From the NCBI RefSeq assembly GCF_002379365.1, contig NZ_JQIU01000008.1:326131-376583 (forward strand): a stretch of DNA of 50,453 nt, written 5' to 3'. How positions within the stretch are numbered: position 1 is the stretch's first letter; each line of letters begins with the position of its first letter. Both the position numbers and the translations under genes were made by a program. Positions 36,197 through 46,350 of the stretch are shown here, in pieces. The stretch is from Brachyspira sp. G79. Lineage in GTDB: Bacteria > Spirochaetota > Brachyspiria > Brachyspirales > Brachyspiraceae. The notes beneath the pieces are model-generated. The model was not told where the DNA came from and made no database searches. It worked only from the letters and a program-made list of their open reading frames with translations.

Positions 36197-38252
36197 ATGA
36201 TGAAAGACAGAATAGAAAGCCTATTTGTTCAGGCAAGATTTTATTTTAATTTGGAGAAATATTCTTCTGCACTTAGAATATATTTTAAGATAATAAACTG
36301 TTTTGAAAATTATGATGAAGTATTAGAAAGCAATTATAAAGACAGATATTTTGCAAGAAGCTATTATAAAACAGCATTGACATTATATTATTTAAATAGA
36401 TATGAAGAGGCTATAGATTATTACAGTAAGGCTATAGAGATTAATCCTCTTTATGAAAAGGCTTTTATAAACAAAGGCATAATACTTGCAAAGTTAATGG
36501 CATTTGATGAGGCTTTATACTCATTTAATATGGCTCTGGAAATAAATGATAAATCCGAGATATCTTATTTTAATATAGGCATTATATATTCAAGACTTGA
36601 AAGATACGAAGACGCTTTATATTACTTTAATAAGGCTTCAGAACTAGGATATGATTATGCATATTTGAATGTTGCTATAGTATTAGAGAAGATTGGTAAA
36701 ATAGAAGAAGCATTTGAGGCATATGATAAAGCAGTGGCTATAAATAAATCTTTGGAGGTAATTTATTTAAATAAGGCTAGTCTTCTTATAAATATAAAAA
36801 AATATAAAGAGGCTATAGAATGTTTAGATAAATCTTTATCAATTTTAAATGAAAGAAATTCAAAAGGCGACACTATCATAAAAAATAAGGATTATATAGA
36901 GTATATAGAAATAGGCATGATGGAAAATGACACTATATACGACAGAATATATTTTTTAAAATCTGAGGCACTTATAGGTTTAGAGCAGTACGATTATGCT
37001 TTAACTCTTATATTAAATATCAAAGATTCTAAAAGTGTTAATATATTCAGCATTATATCAAGATTTATAGAATATATAGGCATAGAAAAAATTATTAATA
37101 CAATATTAAATGAAAATAGTTTCTGGACAGAAGAAAAAGAAGAATATTTTAATTTTATAGTAAGGGATATAAATATTGAAAATAGAATAAAATTAAAAAA
37201 GCTATGGATACTGCAGTATGTGTTTTTATATTTGGTATCAGTAAAAGATAATGATAAAGTTAATGAAATATCGCATTATACAAGTATTGAAGTATTTGAT
37301 GACATGGCGTTTGATAAGAGATATGATAAAGCAGATAACTCGAAATACAATACATACTTAAAGAAAAATAAACTTAGAATGACAAGCATAAAAAATGCAA
37401 ATGATCCTAAAGAAGGCAAGATATTGATGCAGCTTCTAAGAAATAATAATGTCAATTCAAAATATGCAAGCATTAATAATTTTATAGCATTACAAACATC
37501 ATTCAGTAGATGTAAAGACTCTCTTACTATGTATAGACTATACGGCAAATATGACAACAAAGAAGGTACGGGCTGCTGTTTAGTATTTGATAAATCTTTT
37601 TTTGATACATCTTTTAATAACTGCGGATCTAGTATTTTATTTTCATTTTCTTATGACAAAAATAATTATTCTAATATTGAGTTTTATGAAGAGCAGACTT
37701 TGCCTTTGTATTTTGTATTATATTATAATTACAAAAAAAAATGAAATAATATTTAATCCATGCGAATCAGATTATGATAATCTTATTATTAATCTAAATA
37801 AAGAATATGATGTTTGGAATGAAGGCAGTAAATTTTATGATAAATTAAAAAACAATATAGGATATATATTTTATTCTATGTTTAAGGTAATAAAGGATTT
37901 TAATTTAGAAGAATCGGCATTATCGTATCAGCTTCTTATGAATATGCAGTATTTGATAAAAGATGCTTCATTTATAGAAGAGCAGGAGATGCGTATTATA
38001 CAGCTTATAGAATATGGAAGTAATCCTCTTCATATTGATGATAAAATGAAACGCTCTTACAAAAATTATCTTTATATATTTGATAACAAGTCATTAAAAG
38101 AGGTAATATTAGCTCCTAAAGTAGAAGATGCTGATTTTTTAGTAGAAAAGTTTAATGATAGACTTGCAAAGGCTACAAGTATATATAATTCAAAAAACAT
38201 AAAAAATAAATATAAGATAAATGTTTATATATCTAATGCTCCTATATCTTGA
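36197..38252 (+). pseudogene. TPR protein with C-terminal DUF2971-like domain, split at an A9 tract
   Basis: The first frame runs to TGA at 37742-37744. N-terminal TPR repeats occupy roughly residues 45-215 (for example RYEEAIDYYSKAIEINP), suggesting protein binding. From about residue 355 a DUF2971-like pattern appears: HYTSIEVFDD, LRMTSIKNANDPKEG, SFSRCKDSLTMYRLYG, GCCLVFDKSFF. At nine A (37733-37741) the frame ends in YNYKKK-stop, while another frame continues the domain as NEIIFNPCESDYDNLI to 38252. Removing one A joins them into about 684 residues. The start at 36197 is eight bases from GGAG. Slippage could make both forms. Confidence 0.7.
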
Positions 38253-38276
38253 CAAATATGCATTAATAATTATAAT
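38249..38276 (+). promoter_or_regulatory. Consensus promoter of the repeat-rich lipoprotein gene
   Basis: TTGACA (38249-38254), 16-bp spacer, TATAAT (38271-38276), 31 bases before the ATG. The -35 box overlaps the stop codon of the preceding frame. Confidence 0.75.
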
Positions 38277-38307
38277 TTTAACATAAAAAGTATATAAGGA
38301 TTTCATT

Positions 38308-38853
38308 ATGAAAAATATTTATTTAGTTTTATTTATAGTTTTGTCATTATTTTTTGTTTCATGCGGAAAGGATAAAAGTGCTATAGATAAGGCAACTGAT
38401 AAAATAAATGAAAAAATAGATGATGCTTCAGATGCAGCTAAAGATGGTGTAAAAAAAGCAGGCGGGGCATTAGAAGATGTATCAAAAGCTATAGAAAATA
38501 TTGACACTGATAAATTATTAGAAGACGCTTCAAAAGCTATAGAAAATATTGATACTGATAAATTATTAGAAGATGCTTCAAAGGCTATAGAAAATATTGA
38601 TACTAATAAATTATCAGAAGATATTTCAAAAGCTATGGAAAATATTGATACTAGTAAATTACTAAATGAAGCTGCAAAAGCTATGGAAAATGTTGACACT
38701 AGTAAATTACTAGATGATGCTGCAAAGGCAATAGAAAATATTGACACTAACAAATTACCAGAAGATATTTCTAATGCTCTAAAAAATATTGATACTGGTA
38801 AATTATTAGATGATCTTTCTAAAGCTATAGAAAATGCAAAAAAATCTAATTAA
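38308..38853 (+). CDS. Small lipoprotein with seven 17-residue helical repeats
   Basis: A 181-residue predicted lipoprotein: hydrophobic signal, lipobox FFVSC with Cys19, then a charged helical region and about seven tandem repeats of the type SKAIENIDTDKLLEDA. The repeats are also clear in the DNA as a 51-base period (about 38470-38830). They should form long amphipathic helices, perhaps a coiled coil in the periplasm, in the manner of Lpp-type proteins; no catalytic motif is seen. AAGGAT precedes the ATG. Its function is unknown. Confidence 0.7.
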   Translation: MKNIYLVLFIVLSLFFVSCGKDKSAIDKATDKINEKIDDASDAAKDGVKKAGGALEDVSKAIENIDTDKLLEDASKAIENIDTDKLLEDASKAIENIDTNKLSEDISKAMENIDTSKLLNEAAKAMENVDTSKLLDDAAKAIENIDTNKLPEDISNALKNIDTGKLLDDLSKAIENAKKSN

Positions 38854-38871
38854 TAATTAAAGAGAAAAATT

Positions 38872-39303
38872 ATGTCAAAAAAAATAGCTATAGTAGTATG
38901 GAGTAAGACAGGCAACACTAGATTAATGTCTAAGGCTATAAAAGAAGGTGCTGAAAGTGTAGGAGCTTCTGTTGAAGTTTTTAAGTCTTATAATTTTGGC
39001 ATAGAGGAAACCGAAAGTTATGATACTATAGCTTTTGGCTGTCCTGCTATGGGTGCTGAAACTTTGGAAGATACAGAGTTTTTACCTATGTATGAAACAA
39101 TCAAACCTTATTTAAAAAATAAAAATATATTTCTATTTGGTTCTTATGGCTGGGGTGATGGAAAATGGATGAGAGATTGGAGAGAAGATGCTATTAATAA
39201 TGGTATATCTTTATTTAGAGAGCCAATAATAGCAAAAGAAACACCTTCAAATGATATACTTGATGAATTAAAAAGTGTAGGAAGAGAATTAGCATCTGCT
39301 TAA
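38872..39303 (+). CDS. Flavodoxin
   Basis: FMN-binding electron carrier of 143 residues. The phosphate-binding loop WSKTGNTRLM lies at 10-19, and later loops FGCPAMGAETLE and GSYGWGDGKWM sit where FMN contacts are expected. It could carry low-potential electrons in fermentation. The gene starts 18 bases after the repeat-rich lipoprotein. A leftward promoter of the neighbouring repeat element ends next to its stop codon. Confidence 0.92.
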   Translation: MSKKIAIVVWSKTGNTRLMSKAIKEGAESVGASVEVFKSYNFGIEETESYDTIAFGCPAMGAETLEDTEFLPMYETIKPYLKNKNIFLFGSYGWGDGKWMRDWREDAINNGISLFREPIIAKETPSNDILDELKSVGRELASA

Positions 39304-39308
39304 AAAAT

Positions 39309-39696
39309 TATATATTGGAACAATTTTTATTTTATCAATTGGTGCACATTATACAGAATTATGAACTTTTTTGCTGTACACACCATACCTAACGGTACTT
39401 CCTTCGTTTGCGGGTGGGCTTCACCAAAAGTTTTTATCCTTCGTATACATTTCACAAAAACGCAATTTCTAGAACTTTATATTTTTAAAATATGTATTAA
39501 ATGTATGATAGTATATAAATTCAGACTAAAAATTCAGTTCTTTCTCCATAGGCGTACAGCGTATGGTTCTTTTATACCACACCGCAGGCGGATATACATC
39601 ATAAAAGAAAACTGAGGTGCGGCACGACTGTGAAGCCCTGAAATATTTTAAATTTAAAAAATTAATTTTGACAAATTATAATTGTTTAGGTATATA
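39309..39696. repeat. Dispersed intergenic element, copy B
   Basis: Longer relative of copy A, lying between two convergent genes. The left end carries a leftward TTGATA-N18-TATATA (39338 to 39309) and the right end a rightward TTGACA-N17-TATATA (39668-39696). It shares with copy A the end sequences, the CTAGAACTTTATATTTT block and the 25-base block at 39616-39640, but has unrelated G/C-richer inserts between them. No convincing protein is encoded. Confidence 0.65.
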
Positions 39697-39805
39697 CTAA
39701 ATTAATTATAAATGTAAACCTGTCAATTTAATTATTGAGTTTATAATATATTTTTAAGTAAGTTTATAGTTAATGGCAATAAAATGTAACATAATAAAAA
39801 ATAGA

Positions 39806-41635
39806 TTATCTAAAGAATTTTTTGTCCAAATACTCTTTTGAAAGTCTTAATACAAAAGGTCTTCCATGAGGGCAGTTTGTAAGTATATTTTCTTCTTCAA
39901 GCAAATCAAGTAATGTCTGCATATCACTGTTTGAAAGTTTATCTCCAGCCTTTGGTGAATATTTGCATGATATTGTAGAGCAGGTATGTTTTATTATTTT
40001 TTCTAAATTATTATTGTCGCCTTTATTTATATAAATGTCTAAAATGTCTTTTATTATTTTTTCTATTTTTTGATTTCTAGGGATATATATTGGTATATCC
40101 TCCATTATAATGCTATGTTTTGAATTAGTTTCAAATTTTATTCCTATCTCTTCTATTGATTTTTTTGAAGAGTTTAAAATATCAATTTCATAATCCTTGT
40201 ATTCTATTTCGCATGGTATAAGCAGTTTCTCATATTCTATTTTTTTTGATATAAGAGTTTTATATATTCTTTCATAATTAAGCCTTTCATAAGCGGCATG
40301 CTGATCTATTATATACATTTCATTACCGCGCTCGGCTACTATATATGATGAAAATACCTGTCCTACGGCTTTTGTATATTCTCCGAATTCTGTATTATTA
40401 TGATTTGAAAGTGTTTCATTGTAATTAATTGTTTTTTGGTATGTATTATTAAATGTATAACTTTTTGAACGATTTTCATTTGAATAGTTTTGAACTGTTT
40501 GATTGTTATTATTAACTATATTATTATTTTTTGAATTATTGGCATTGTCAATATTATTATCAAAATTATTATTCTGTATAGGAAAAGTAGGTGTGATATC
40601 TTTATCAAGATCAACTTCTATGTTAACAGAATCAAAATTATTTACCGAATTTATATTATTTGATATAGCATTATACAGTATTCCAGAAATTTCTCTTTCA
40701 TTTTTTATTCTCACTTCTTTTTTGCTGGGGTGAACATTTACATCTATTTTACTACTATCAATATTAATATATAAGAAGAAGAAAGGATAACGCTCTTTTG
40801 GTATGGCATTAGAGTACGCATTTTTAATAGCGTAGGATAGAACTCTATTTTCTATAGGTCTGTTATTTAAGAATATAAAATTATTTTTTCTAATGGATTG
40901 GCTTATTTTTGAGTTTGAAAATAGCCCGTAAATTAACACATCATTTTTTTCTATCTCAATTTCTATTAAGTTTCTAAATATATTGCTGTCGGATAAATAA
41001 TTTTCGATTCTGTCTTTTATGTTATCCGCTTTTATATATGAACTTACTACTTTTCCATTATTTTTAAGTTTCATTGAAATTTGAGGCTGTACCAATGCCT
41101 CCATATCAAAAACTTCTTTAACAAGAAAAAACTCCCTTGAAATGTGTTTTAAAAATTTATATCTTGCAGGTATATTATAGAATAAATTTTTAGCTATAAC
41201 TTTTGTACCCTGTGAGGCAGCAGAAGGTTTATGCTCTATTATTTTACCGCCTTCTATAATTATTTTTCCTCCGTTATTTTCATCTCTGCTTTTTGAAACG
41301 ATTTCTAAATTTGTAACATCCGATATAGAAGCTAAAGCCTCTCCCCTAAAACCTAATGTATATATGGAGTCTAAATCTTCTATAGAATGTATTTTACTTG
41401 TAGCATGATGAGTAACAGCAAGAGGAAGCTCATCAAAATGTATTCCATCTCCGTTATCTTCTACAATCATGGATTTTATTCCTGCTTCTTCAACAGATAC
41501 TTCTATATCTGAAGCTCCAGAATCAACAGCATTTTCAAGCAGTTCTTTAAGCATAGAAGCAGGTCTTTCTATAACTTCTCCAGCAGCTATACGATTAGCC
41601 ACAGATTGAGGCAGTTTCATTATATTTTTATTCAT
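39806..41635 (-). CDS. mutL: DNA mismatch repair protein MutL
   Basis: Mismatch-repair ATPase of 609 residues. The GHKL motifs are clear: ELLENAVDSGAS, VEDNGDGI, TLGFRGEALASI and ASQGTKV. A low-complexity Asn-rich linker (about 355-405) leads to the dimerisation domain with DQHAAYERLNYE, matching the metal-dependent endonuclease motif DQHA-x2-E-x4-E, plus CPHGRPF at the end. So this is the nicking type of MutL, used where MutH is absent. Confidence 0.96.
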   Translation of the reverse strand: MNKNIMKLPQSVANRIAAGEVIERPASMLKELLENAVDSGASDIEVSVEEAGIKSMIVEDNGDGIHFDELPLAVTHHATSKIHSIEDLDSIYTLGFRGEALASISDVTNLEIVSKSRDENNGGKIIIEGGKIIEHKPSAASQGTKVIAKNLFYNIPARYKFLKHISREFFLVKEVFDMEALVQPQISMKLKNNGKVVSSYIKADNIKDRIENYLSDSNIFRNLIEIEIEKNDVLIYGLFSNSKISQSIRKNNFIFLNNRPIENRVLSYAIKNAYSNAIPKERYPFFFLYINIDSSKIDVNVHPSKKEVRIKNEREISGILYNAISNNINSVNNFDSVNIEVDLDKDITPTFPIQNNNFDNNIDNANNSKNNNIVNNNNQTVQNYSNENRSKSYTFNNTYQKTINYNETLSNHNNTEFGEYTKAVGQVFSSYIVAERGNEMYIIDQHAAYERLNYERIYKTLISKKIEYEKLLIPCEIEYKDYEIDILNSSKKSIEEIGIKFETNSKHSIIMEDIPIYIPRNQKIEKIIKDILDIYINKGDNNNLEKIIKHTCSTISCKYSPKAGDKLSNSDMQTLLDLLEEENILTNCPHGRPFVLRLSKEYLDKKFFR

Positions 41636-42011
41636 AGTTTTTATATTTTATCATAAAATAAAATAAAAAGAAATAATATTTTTATATATGTATTTTTCAA
41701 TATATAAAATTAATGTTTATTATTGGGCTATCATTTAGAGTTTAATGTAACTGGTAACAAATTATTATATTTTTTTTGTTGTTTAATGTATATATTATAT
41801 TTATTATTTGGTTTATATTTAAGCAGTATATTATATAAATTATATAATATATATAGTAAATTTAAATGCAGATAATATACTATAGTTAGGTATAATAAAA
41901 ATTTGTAATATTTAATTGAAATTGATAAAAAAATGTATTATACTAAAAGCAACGCATTAATATTATAAATAGAAATGCATAAAAATTAATAATTCTTTGG
42001 AGATTAAAATT
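41636..42011. other. Divergent intergenic region mutL/thl
   Basis: AT-rich. A promoter for thl is visible: TTGAAA (41916-41921), 17-bp spacer, TATACT (41939-41944). GGAG at 41999-42002 is its ribosome site. No mutL promoter could be named with confidence and no gene is seen. Confidence 0.5.
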
Positions 42012-43199
42012 ATGTCTAGAAAAATAGTAATAGCTAGTGCCTGCCGTACAGCAATAGGAAGTATGGGCGGAGCTTTAAGTACTGTTCCAGCAGCTGAACT
42101 TGGTGCAATAGTAATAAAAGAAGCTTTAAATAGAGCTAAAGTAGCTCCAAATCAAGTAGATATGGTGTATATGGGCTGTGTTATACAGGCTTCACAAGGT
42201 CAGAATGTTGCCCGTCAATGTTCTATAAAAGCAGGTTTGCCAGTAGAAGTTCCTGCTATGACTCTTAATGTAGTTTGCGGTTCTGGGCTTGATGCAGTTA
42301 ATGTTGCTGCTAATATGATAGCTGCAGGAAATGCTGATATAGTAGTAGCAGGCGGTACAGAAAATATGTCATTGGCTCCTTATGCTCTTAAAAAAGCACG
42401 TTATGGATACAGAATGGGTAATGACACTATTATTGATACTATGGTTAATGATGCTCTTTGGGATGCATTTAATAACTATCATATGGGTATAACAGCAGAA
42501 AATATCTGTGATGATTGGAAACTTACAAGAGAAGAATTAGATGCATTTGCTGCTAATTCTCAGCAAAAAGCTGTTAAAGCTCAAGAATCAGGAGCTTTCA
42601 CAAAAGAAATAGTTCCAGTAACAGTAAAAACTAAAAAAGGTGAAGTAGTTGTAGACAAAGATGAAGGTCCTAGACCTGGTACTACAGTAGAAACTTTAGC
42701 TAAATTAAAACCAGCTTTTAAACCAGATGGCGGAAGAGTAACAGCAGGTAATGCTTCTAGTATTAATGACGGAGCTGCTGCTGTAGTAGTAATGAGCGAA
42801 GAAAAAGCTAAAGAATTAGGCATTAAACCTATGGCTACTTGGATTGCAGGCGGTTTAGGCGGTGTTGAACCTAGAATTATGGGTATCGGACCAGTTGCAG
42901 CTACTAAAAAATTAATGGCTAAAACAGGTTTAACTATTAAAGACTTCGATATTATTGAATCTAACGAAGCTTTTGCTGCTCAGTCAGTTGCTGTTGGTAA
43001 AGAATTAGGTATAGATGTTGAAAAACAACTTAACCCTAACGGAGGAGCTATAGCTTTAGGACACCCAGTAGGTGCTTCAGGCTGCAGAATTTTAGTTACA
43101 TTACTTCATGAAATGGAAGCTAAAAATGCTAAAAGAGGTCTTGCTACTCTTTGTATCGGCGGCGGTATGGGCTGTGCTACTATTGTAGAAAGAGAATAA
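42012..43199 (+). CDS. thlA: Acetyl-CoA C-acetyltransferase (thiolase)
   Basis: Condenses two acetyl-CoA to acetoacetyl-CoA, the first step toward butyryl-CoA. The 395-residue protein has the nucleophile C89 in NVVCGSG, H351 in GHPVGASG and the proton-relay C381 in TLCIGGGMG. The start at 42012 ([16 protein letters not shown]) follows GGAG. It heads the set thl-crt-hbd. No acyl-CoA dehydrogenase or electron-transfer flavoprotein gene is in the window. Confidence 0.95.
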   Translation: MSRKIVIASACRTAIGSMGGALSTVPAAELGAIVIKEALNRAKVAPNQVDMVYMGCVIQASQGQNVARQCSIKAGLPVEVPAMTLNVVCGSGLDAVNVAANMIAAGNADIVVAGGTENMSLAPYALKKARYGYRMGNDTIIDTMVNDALWDAFNNYHMGITAENICDDWKLTREELDAFAANSQQKAVKAQESGAFTKEIVPVTVKTKKGEVVVDKDEGPRPGTTVETLAKLKPAFKPDGGRVTAGNASSINDGAAAVVVMSEEKAKELGIKPMATWIAGGLGGVEPRIMGIGPVAATKKLMAKTGLTIKDFDIIESNEAFAAQSVAVGKELGIDVEKQLNPNGGAIALGHPVGASGCRILVTLLHEMEAKNAKRGLATLCIGGGMGCATIVERE

Positions 43200-43256
43200 T
43201 GATATTTGGTTATTTTTTATAAAATTAAGTGTTATGGGTTTGATTTTTTTAATGAG

Positions 43257-43380
43257 ATAGCCTTATCAAATTAAGGTTATTAGATTTCATATAGTCGTGT
43301 TTTATATTTTAAGACATGGCTATATGAAAAATTATTTTATTATTGCTTATAAAAATTATTATACTTTTTTTATAAGTAAT
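43257..43380 (+). promoter_or_regulatory. Three consecutive long hairpins behind the thiolase gene
   Basis: Hairpin 1: ATAGCCTTA / TAAGGTTAT (43257-43280). Hairpin 2: about 20 pairs including perfect ends TTTCATATAG / CTATATGAAA (43285-43329). Hairpin 3: about 14 pairs, 43342-43355 with 43367-43380. None has a classical T-tail at its end. They may terminate, pause or stabilise the thl message. Confidence 0.6.
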
Positions 43381-43443
43381 AGTAATTTTAAAGTGATAAA
43401 TAAGTAATTATAACTGATAAAATAAGTTGTGGTGTATTTATAG

Positions 43444-43542
43444 GCGAGTTTATCACTAGCAATAAATGTGATAAACGAGCAGCTTATAACTGACAAAGGA
43501 AGTTATAAGCTATTTGTAAGCGAGTTTATCACTAGCAATAAA
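43444..43542 (+). promoter_or_regulatory. Possible RNA switch in the crt leader
   Basis: A 23-base direct repeat (43444-43466 and 43520-43542) contains TTTATCAC in both copies. GTGATAAA at 43468-43475 can pair with either copy, giving exclusive folds. Between them AGCTTATAACT / AGTTATAAGCT (43481-43491 with 43501-43511) is a perfect 11-bp hairpin. The second copy ends next to the ribosome site AAGGAG. Confidence 0.5.
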
Positions 43543-43554
43543 AAGGAGAAATCA

Positions 43555-44331
43555 ATGGAATTCGTTAAATATGAAGAGAAAGGCATGATTGGTATTATTA
43601 CTATCAGCAGAGAAAAAGCTCTTAATGCCTTAAACTCTCAAGTGTTAGATGAAATAGAAAAGACTTTTGACAGTGTTGATCTTAATAATATAAGATGTTT
43701 AATATTAACTGGAGCAGGTGAGAAATCATTTGTAGCAGGTGCTGATATATCTCAAATGAGTACATCTACTAAGGCAGAAGGTGAGGCTTTTGGTAAAAAA
43801 GGTAATGATATATTTAGAAAAATTGAAACATTCCCTATACCAGTAATAGCTGCTGTTAATGGTTTTGCTTTGGGCGGCGGATGTGAGATAGCTATGAGCT
43901 GTGATATTCGTATATGTTCTGATAATGCTTTATTCGGTCAGCCTGAGGTTGGTCTTGGTATTACTCCTGGTTTCGGAGGTACTCAAAGACTTCCTAGAAT
44001 AGTAGGTGTTGGAATGGCTAAACAAATGATTTATTCAGCAAAAAATATAAAGGCTGATGAGGCTTTAAGAATAGGACTTGTTAATGCTGTTTATCCTCAG
44101 GCAGAACTTATGGCAGCTGCAGAAAAATTAGCTTCTTCAATAGCTTCTGCTGCTCCTATAGCTGTAAGAAATAGCAAAAAAGCTATTAATGAAGGCTTAC
44201 AAGTTGATATGGATAAAGCTATTGTTATAGAAGAAAAATTATTTGGAAGCTGTTTTGAAACAGAAGATCAAAAAGAAGGTATGAAGGCTTTCTTGGAAAA
44301 AAGAAAAGTAGAAAAATTTGTTAATAAATAA
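43555..44331 (+). CDS. crt: Enoyl-CoA hydratase / crotonase
   Basis: Hydratase interconverting 3-hydroxybutyryl-CoA and crotonyl-CoA. The 258-residue crotonase-fold protein has the oxyanion-hole segments SFVAGADISQM and LGGGCEIAMSCD, with catalytic E111 and E131 (QPEVGLGITPGFGGTQRL). The start at 43555 is fixed by AAAGGAG seven bases upstream; a GTG at 43468 keeps the frame open but lies inside leader structures. It lies between thl and hbd in a butyrate-forming set. Confidence 0.93.
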   Translation: MEFVKYEEKGMIGIITISREKALNALNSQVLDEIEKTFDSVDLNNIRCLILTGAGEKSFVAGADISQMSTSTKAEGEAFGKKGNDIFRKIETFPIPVIAAVNGFALGGGCEIAMSCDIRICSDNALFGQPEVGLGITPGFGGTQRLPRIVGVGMAKQMIYSAKNIKADEALRIGLVNAVYPQAELMAAAEKLASSIASAAPIAVRNSKKAINEGLQVDMDKAIVIEEKLFGSCFETEDQKEGMKAFLEKRKVEKFVNK

Positions 44332-44473
44332 TTATTAGAATGCTAAATATAAAAATTGTGAGCTATAGTAAATCTATTTGCTATATATTTTGTCTCAATG
44401 ATACAGTGCGAGCGAACAATTTTTATTTGCAATAATAAAAAAATAATAATTTTTAAAATTAAGGAGTTAAAAA

Positions 44474-45316
44474 ATGAAAGTAGGTGTAATTGGTGCTGGT
44501 GCTATGGGTTCTGGTATAGCACAGGCTTTTGCTCAAACAGAAGGTTATGAAGTTTATTTGTGCGATATAAAAGAAGAATTTGCTGCAGGCGGTAAAGATA
44601 GAATTGCTAAAAGTTTTGCTGGAAGAGTTGCTAAAGGCAAAATGCAGCAGGCTGATGCTGATAAAATTTTAGCTAAAATTACTACTGGTCTTAAAGATAT
44701 TTGTAAAGATGCAGATTTAATAGTTGAAGCTGCTTTCGAAAATTTAGAAGTTAAGAAAACAACTTTCAAAGAATTACATGAAATTTGCAAACCAGATTGT
44801 ATATTTTCTTCTAATACTTCTTCGCTTTCTATTACTGAAATAGGTGCGGGTATGGGAAGACCAATTGTTGGTATGCACTTCTTCAATCCTGCTCCTGTTA
44901 TGAAGTTGGTTGAAGTTATTTCTGGTCTTAATACTCCTAGAGATGTTGTTGAAAAAGTTATTAAAATATCTCAGGAAATAGGTAAAACTCCAGTAGAAGT
45001 TAATGAAACAGCTGGTTTTGTTGTTAACCGTATACTTGTTCCTATGATTAATGAAGCTATTGAATTATATGCTATGGGTATAGCTTCTGCTGAAGGTATC
45101 GATAATGCTATGAAATTAGGAGCTAATCACCCAATGGGACCTCTTGCTTTAGGAGATTTAATTGGTCTTGATATAGTACTTGCTATTATGGAAGTTCTTC
45201 AAAAAGAAACAGGAGATCCTAAATACAGACCTAGTGCTTTGCTTAGAAAAATGGTTCGTGGCGGATTACTTGGTCAAAAAACTGGTAAAGGTTTTTATGA
45301 TTATTCTAAAAAATAA
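44474..45316 (+). CDS. hbd: 3-hydroxybutyryl-CoA dehydrogenase
   Basis: NAD(P)H enzyme reducing acetoacetyl-CoA to 3-hydroxybutyryl-CoA. The 280-residue protein has the Rossmann motif [14 protein letters not shown] at 4-17, catalytic H135 in [16 protein letters not shown] with E147, and [14 protein letters not shown] in the dimerisation domain. AAGGAG precedes the ATG. The gap from crt (142 bases) has no clear terminator, so they may be co-transcribed. Confidence 0.95.
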   Translation: MKVGVIGAGAMGSGIAQAFAQTEGYEVYLCDIKEEFAAGGKDRIAKSFAGRVAKGKMQQADADKILAKITTGLKDICKDADLIVEAAFENLEVKKTTFKELHEICKPDCIFSSNTSSLSITEIGAGMGRPIVGMHFFNPAPVMKLVEVISGLNTPRDVVEKVIKISQEIGKTPVEVNETAGFVVNRILVPMINEAIELYAMGIASAEGIDNAMKLGANHPMGPLALGDLIGLDIVLAIMEVLQKETGDPKYRPSALLRKMVRGGLLGQKTGKGFYDYSKK

Positions 45317-45352
45317 TTAAATAGTATTTTTGTTTATTTATGTTAAGAATTA

Positions 45353-45386
45353 ATGCGGGGGACTATATGTTCCCCGTATTTTTTTA
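45353..45386 (+). terminator. Terminator of hbd
   Basis: An 11-bp stem with a G/C-rich core (45353-45363 with 45369-45379) and a T-run. Confidence 0.9.
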
Positions 45387-45521
45387 GTCTATTTATTGAA
45401 TAAATTTGATATTATTGATTAAGGTTAAAAAAGTATAAAAAATTATGAAGTTTAATTGTATTTTTTTATTAGTTTTTATATAATTAAAAAATAAAAAATA
45501 AAATTATTAGGACAATTTATT

Positions 45522-45896
45522 ATGAAATATACTGAGATAAACGATGAAGGAATAGAAAAATTAATGGACATATTCTATGCAAGAATAAGAGTTCATAAAG
45601 ATTTAGGACCTATATTTAACGGTGCGGTTGGTATAGATGATGAATCTTGGGAAAGACATAAAGAAAAAATAGCAAAATTTTGGAAAACTATGCTATTGAA
45701 TAAAAGACTTTATATGGGAAATCCAGTTCAGCCTCATATTAATTTACTTCCTTTTGATATAAAATTATTTGATACTTGGCTTGAATTGTTTAAAGAATGT
45801 TTAAACGAGGTTTTTGAAGAAAAGGCCGCCAATAAATATTATGAGGTTGCAGAAAATATAGGAAGAAATTTTAAAGCTGTATTATTTCAGCAGTAA
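45522..45896 (+). CDS. Group III truncated hemoglobin
   Basis: Small 2-over-2 globin of 124 residues. The expected haem-pocket residues are visible: Y19 (B10), the HKDLGPIF segment, W54 in KFWKTML and the proximal H72 in QPHINL, followed by FDTWLELF. Group III members are thought to handle nitric oxide or oxygen in microaerophiles. It lies convergent to a MarR gene and shares its terminator; functional coupling is only suggested by position. Confidence 0.88.
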   Translation: MKYTEINDEGIEKLMDIFYARIRVHKDLGPIFNGAVGIDDESWERHKEKIAKFWKTMLLNKRLYMGNPVQPHINLLPFDIKLFDTWLELFKECLNEVFEEKAANKYYEVAENIGRNFKAVLFQQ

Positions 45897-45903
45897 TATT
45901 AAT

Positions 45904-45940
45904 AGGCAAGGGATAAATTATTTATCTTTTGCCTTATATT
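45904..45940. terminator. Bidirectional terminator between globin and marR
   Basis: About 14 pairs: AGGCAAGGGATAAA pairs with the complementary segment ending GCCT (45904-45934, two G-U), then TATATTTTT. It overlaps the marR stop codon. Confidence 0.7.
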
Positions 45941-46350
45941 TTTGATATATTATCTCTAATTTTTTCTAATATTTTTATAAATTTATCAGTGTCTTCTGTA
46001 TTTAGTTCTTTTACTATTGTTTCTAAAACTTTTTTTTCATAGTTTTCTATAATTGGAAGTTCTTTTTTTGATTTTGGGGTAAGATACAGTGAAAAAGCTC
46101 TTTTATCTAGTTTATTTTCTCTTCTCTCTATGAAAGATTTTACTTCTAATTTATCTATCATAGCTTTTACTGTGTTTTGATCTTTGTCTAATCTTATTGA
46201 GAGTTCTTTTTGAGATATCCCTTCTTCTTTAGCAAGTTCTTTTAATACTATTAACTGTTCGGGTGTAATATCAAAATCAATTATTTGTTTACCTATATAC
46301 TGATATATTTTTCTTGCAGTATAACAAACATCGTATCCTATATTTTTAAT
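45934..46350 (-). CDS. MarR-family transcriptional regulator with apparent AUU start
   Basis: Winged-helix regulator of about 138 residues. From ATT at 46350 it reads IKNIGYDVCYTARKIYQYIG, then TPEQLIVLKELAKEEGISQKELSIRL, the recognition helix region DQNTVKAMIDKLE, the wing with ERRENKLDKRAFSLYLT, and a C-terminal dimerisation helix. No ATG, GTG or TTG exists at the expected N terminus; the first in-frame ATG (46161) would remove the first half of the HTH. A perfect AAGGAG (46362-46357) lies six bases before the ATT. It is probably co-transcribed with the upstream hydrolase and may repress both. Confidence 0.75.
   Translation of the reverse strand: MKNIGYDVCYTARKIYQYIGKQIIDFDITPEQLIVLKELAKEEGISQKELSIRLDKDQNTVKAMIDKLEVKSFIERRENKLDKRAFSLYLTPKSKKELPIIENYEKKVLETIVKELNTEDTDKFIKILEKIRDNISKI

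Noticed and set aside
38319-38753. 144-codon minus-strand ORF
   Set aside because: A mirror of the tandem repeats of the lipoprotein gene; repeated DNA keeps antisense frames open.
39361-39615. 84-codon plus-strand ORF
   Set aside because: Lies wholly inside repeat copy B; the reading frame is not kept in copies A or D.
43468-43554. Upstream GTG start for crt
   Set aside because: The extension lies inside leader hairpins and is not crotonase-like; AAGGAG fixes the ATG at 43555.
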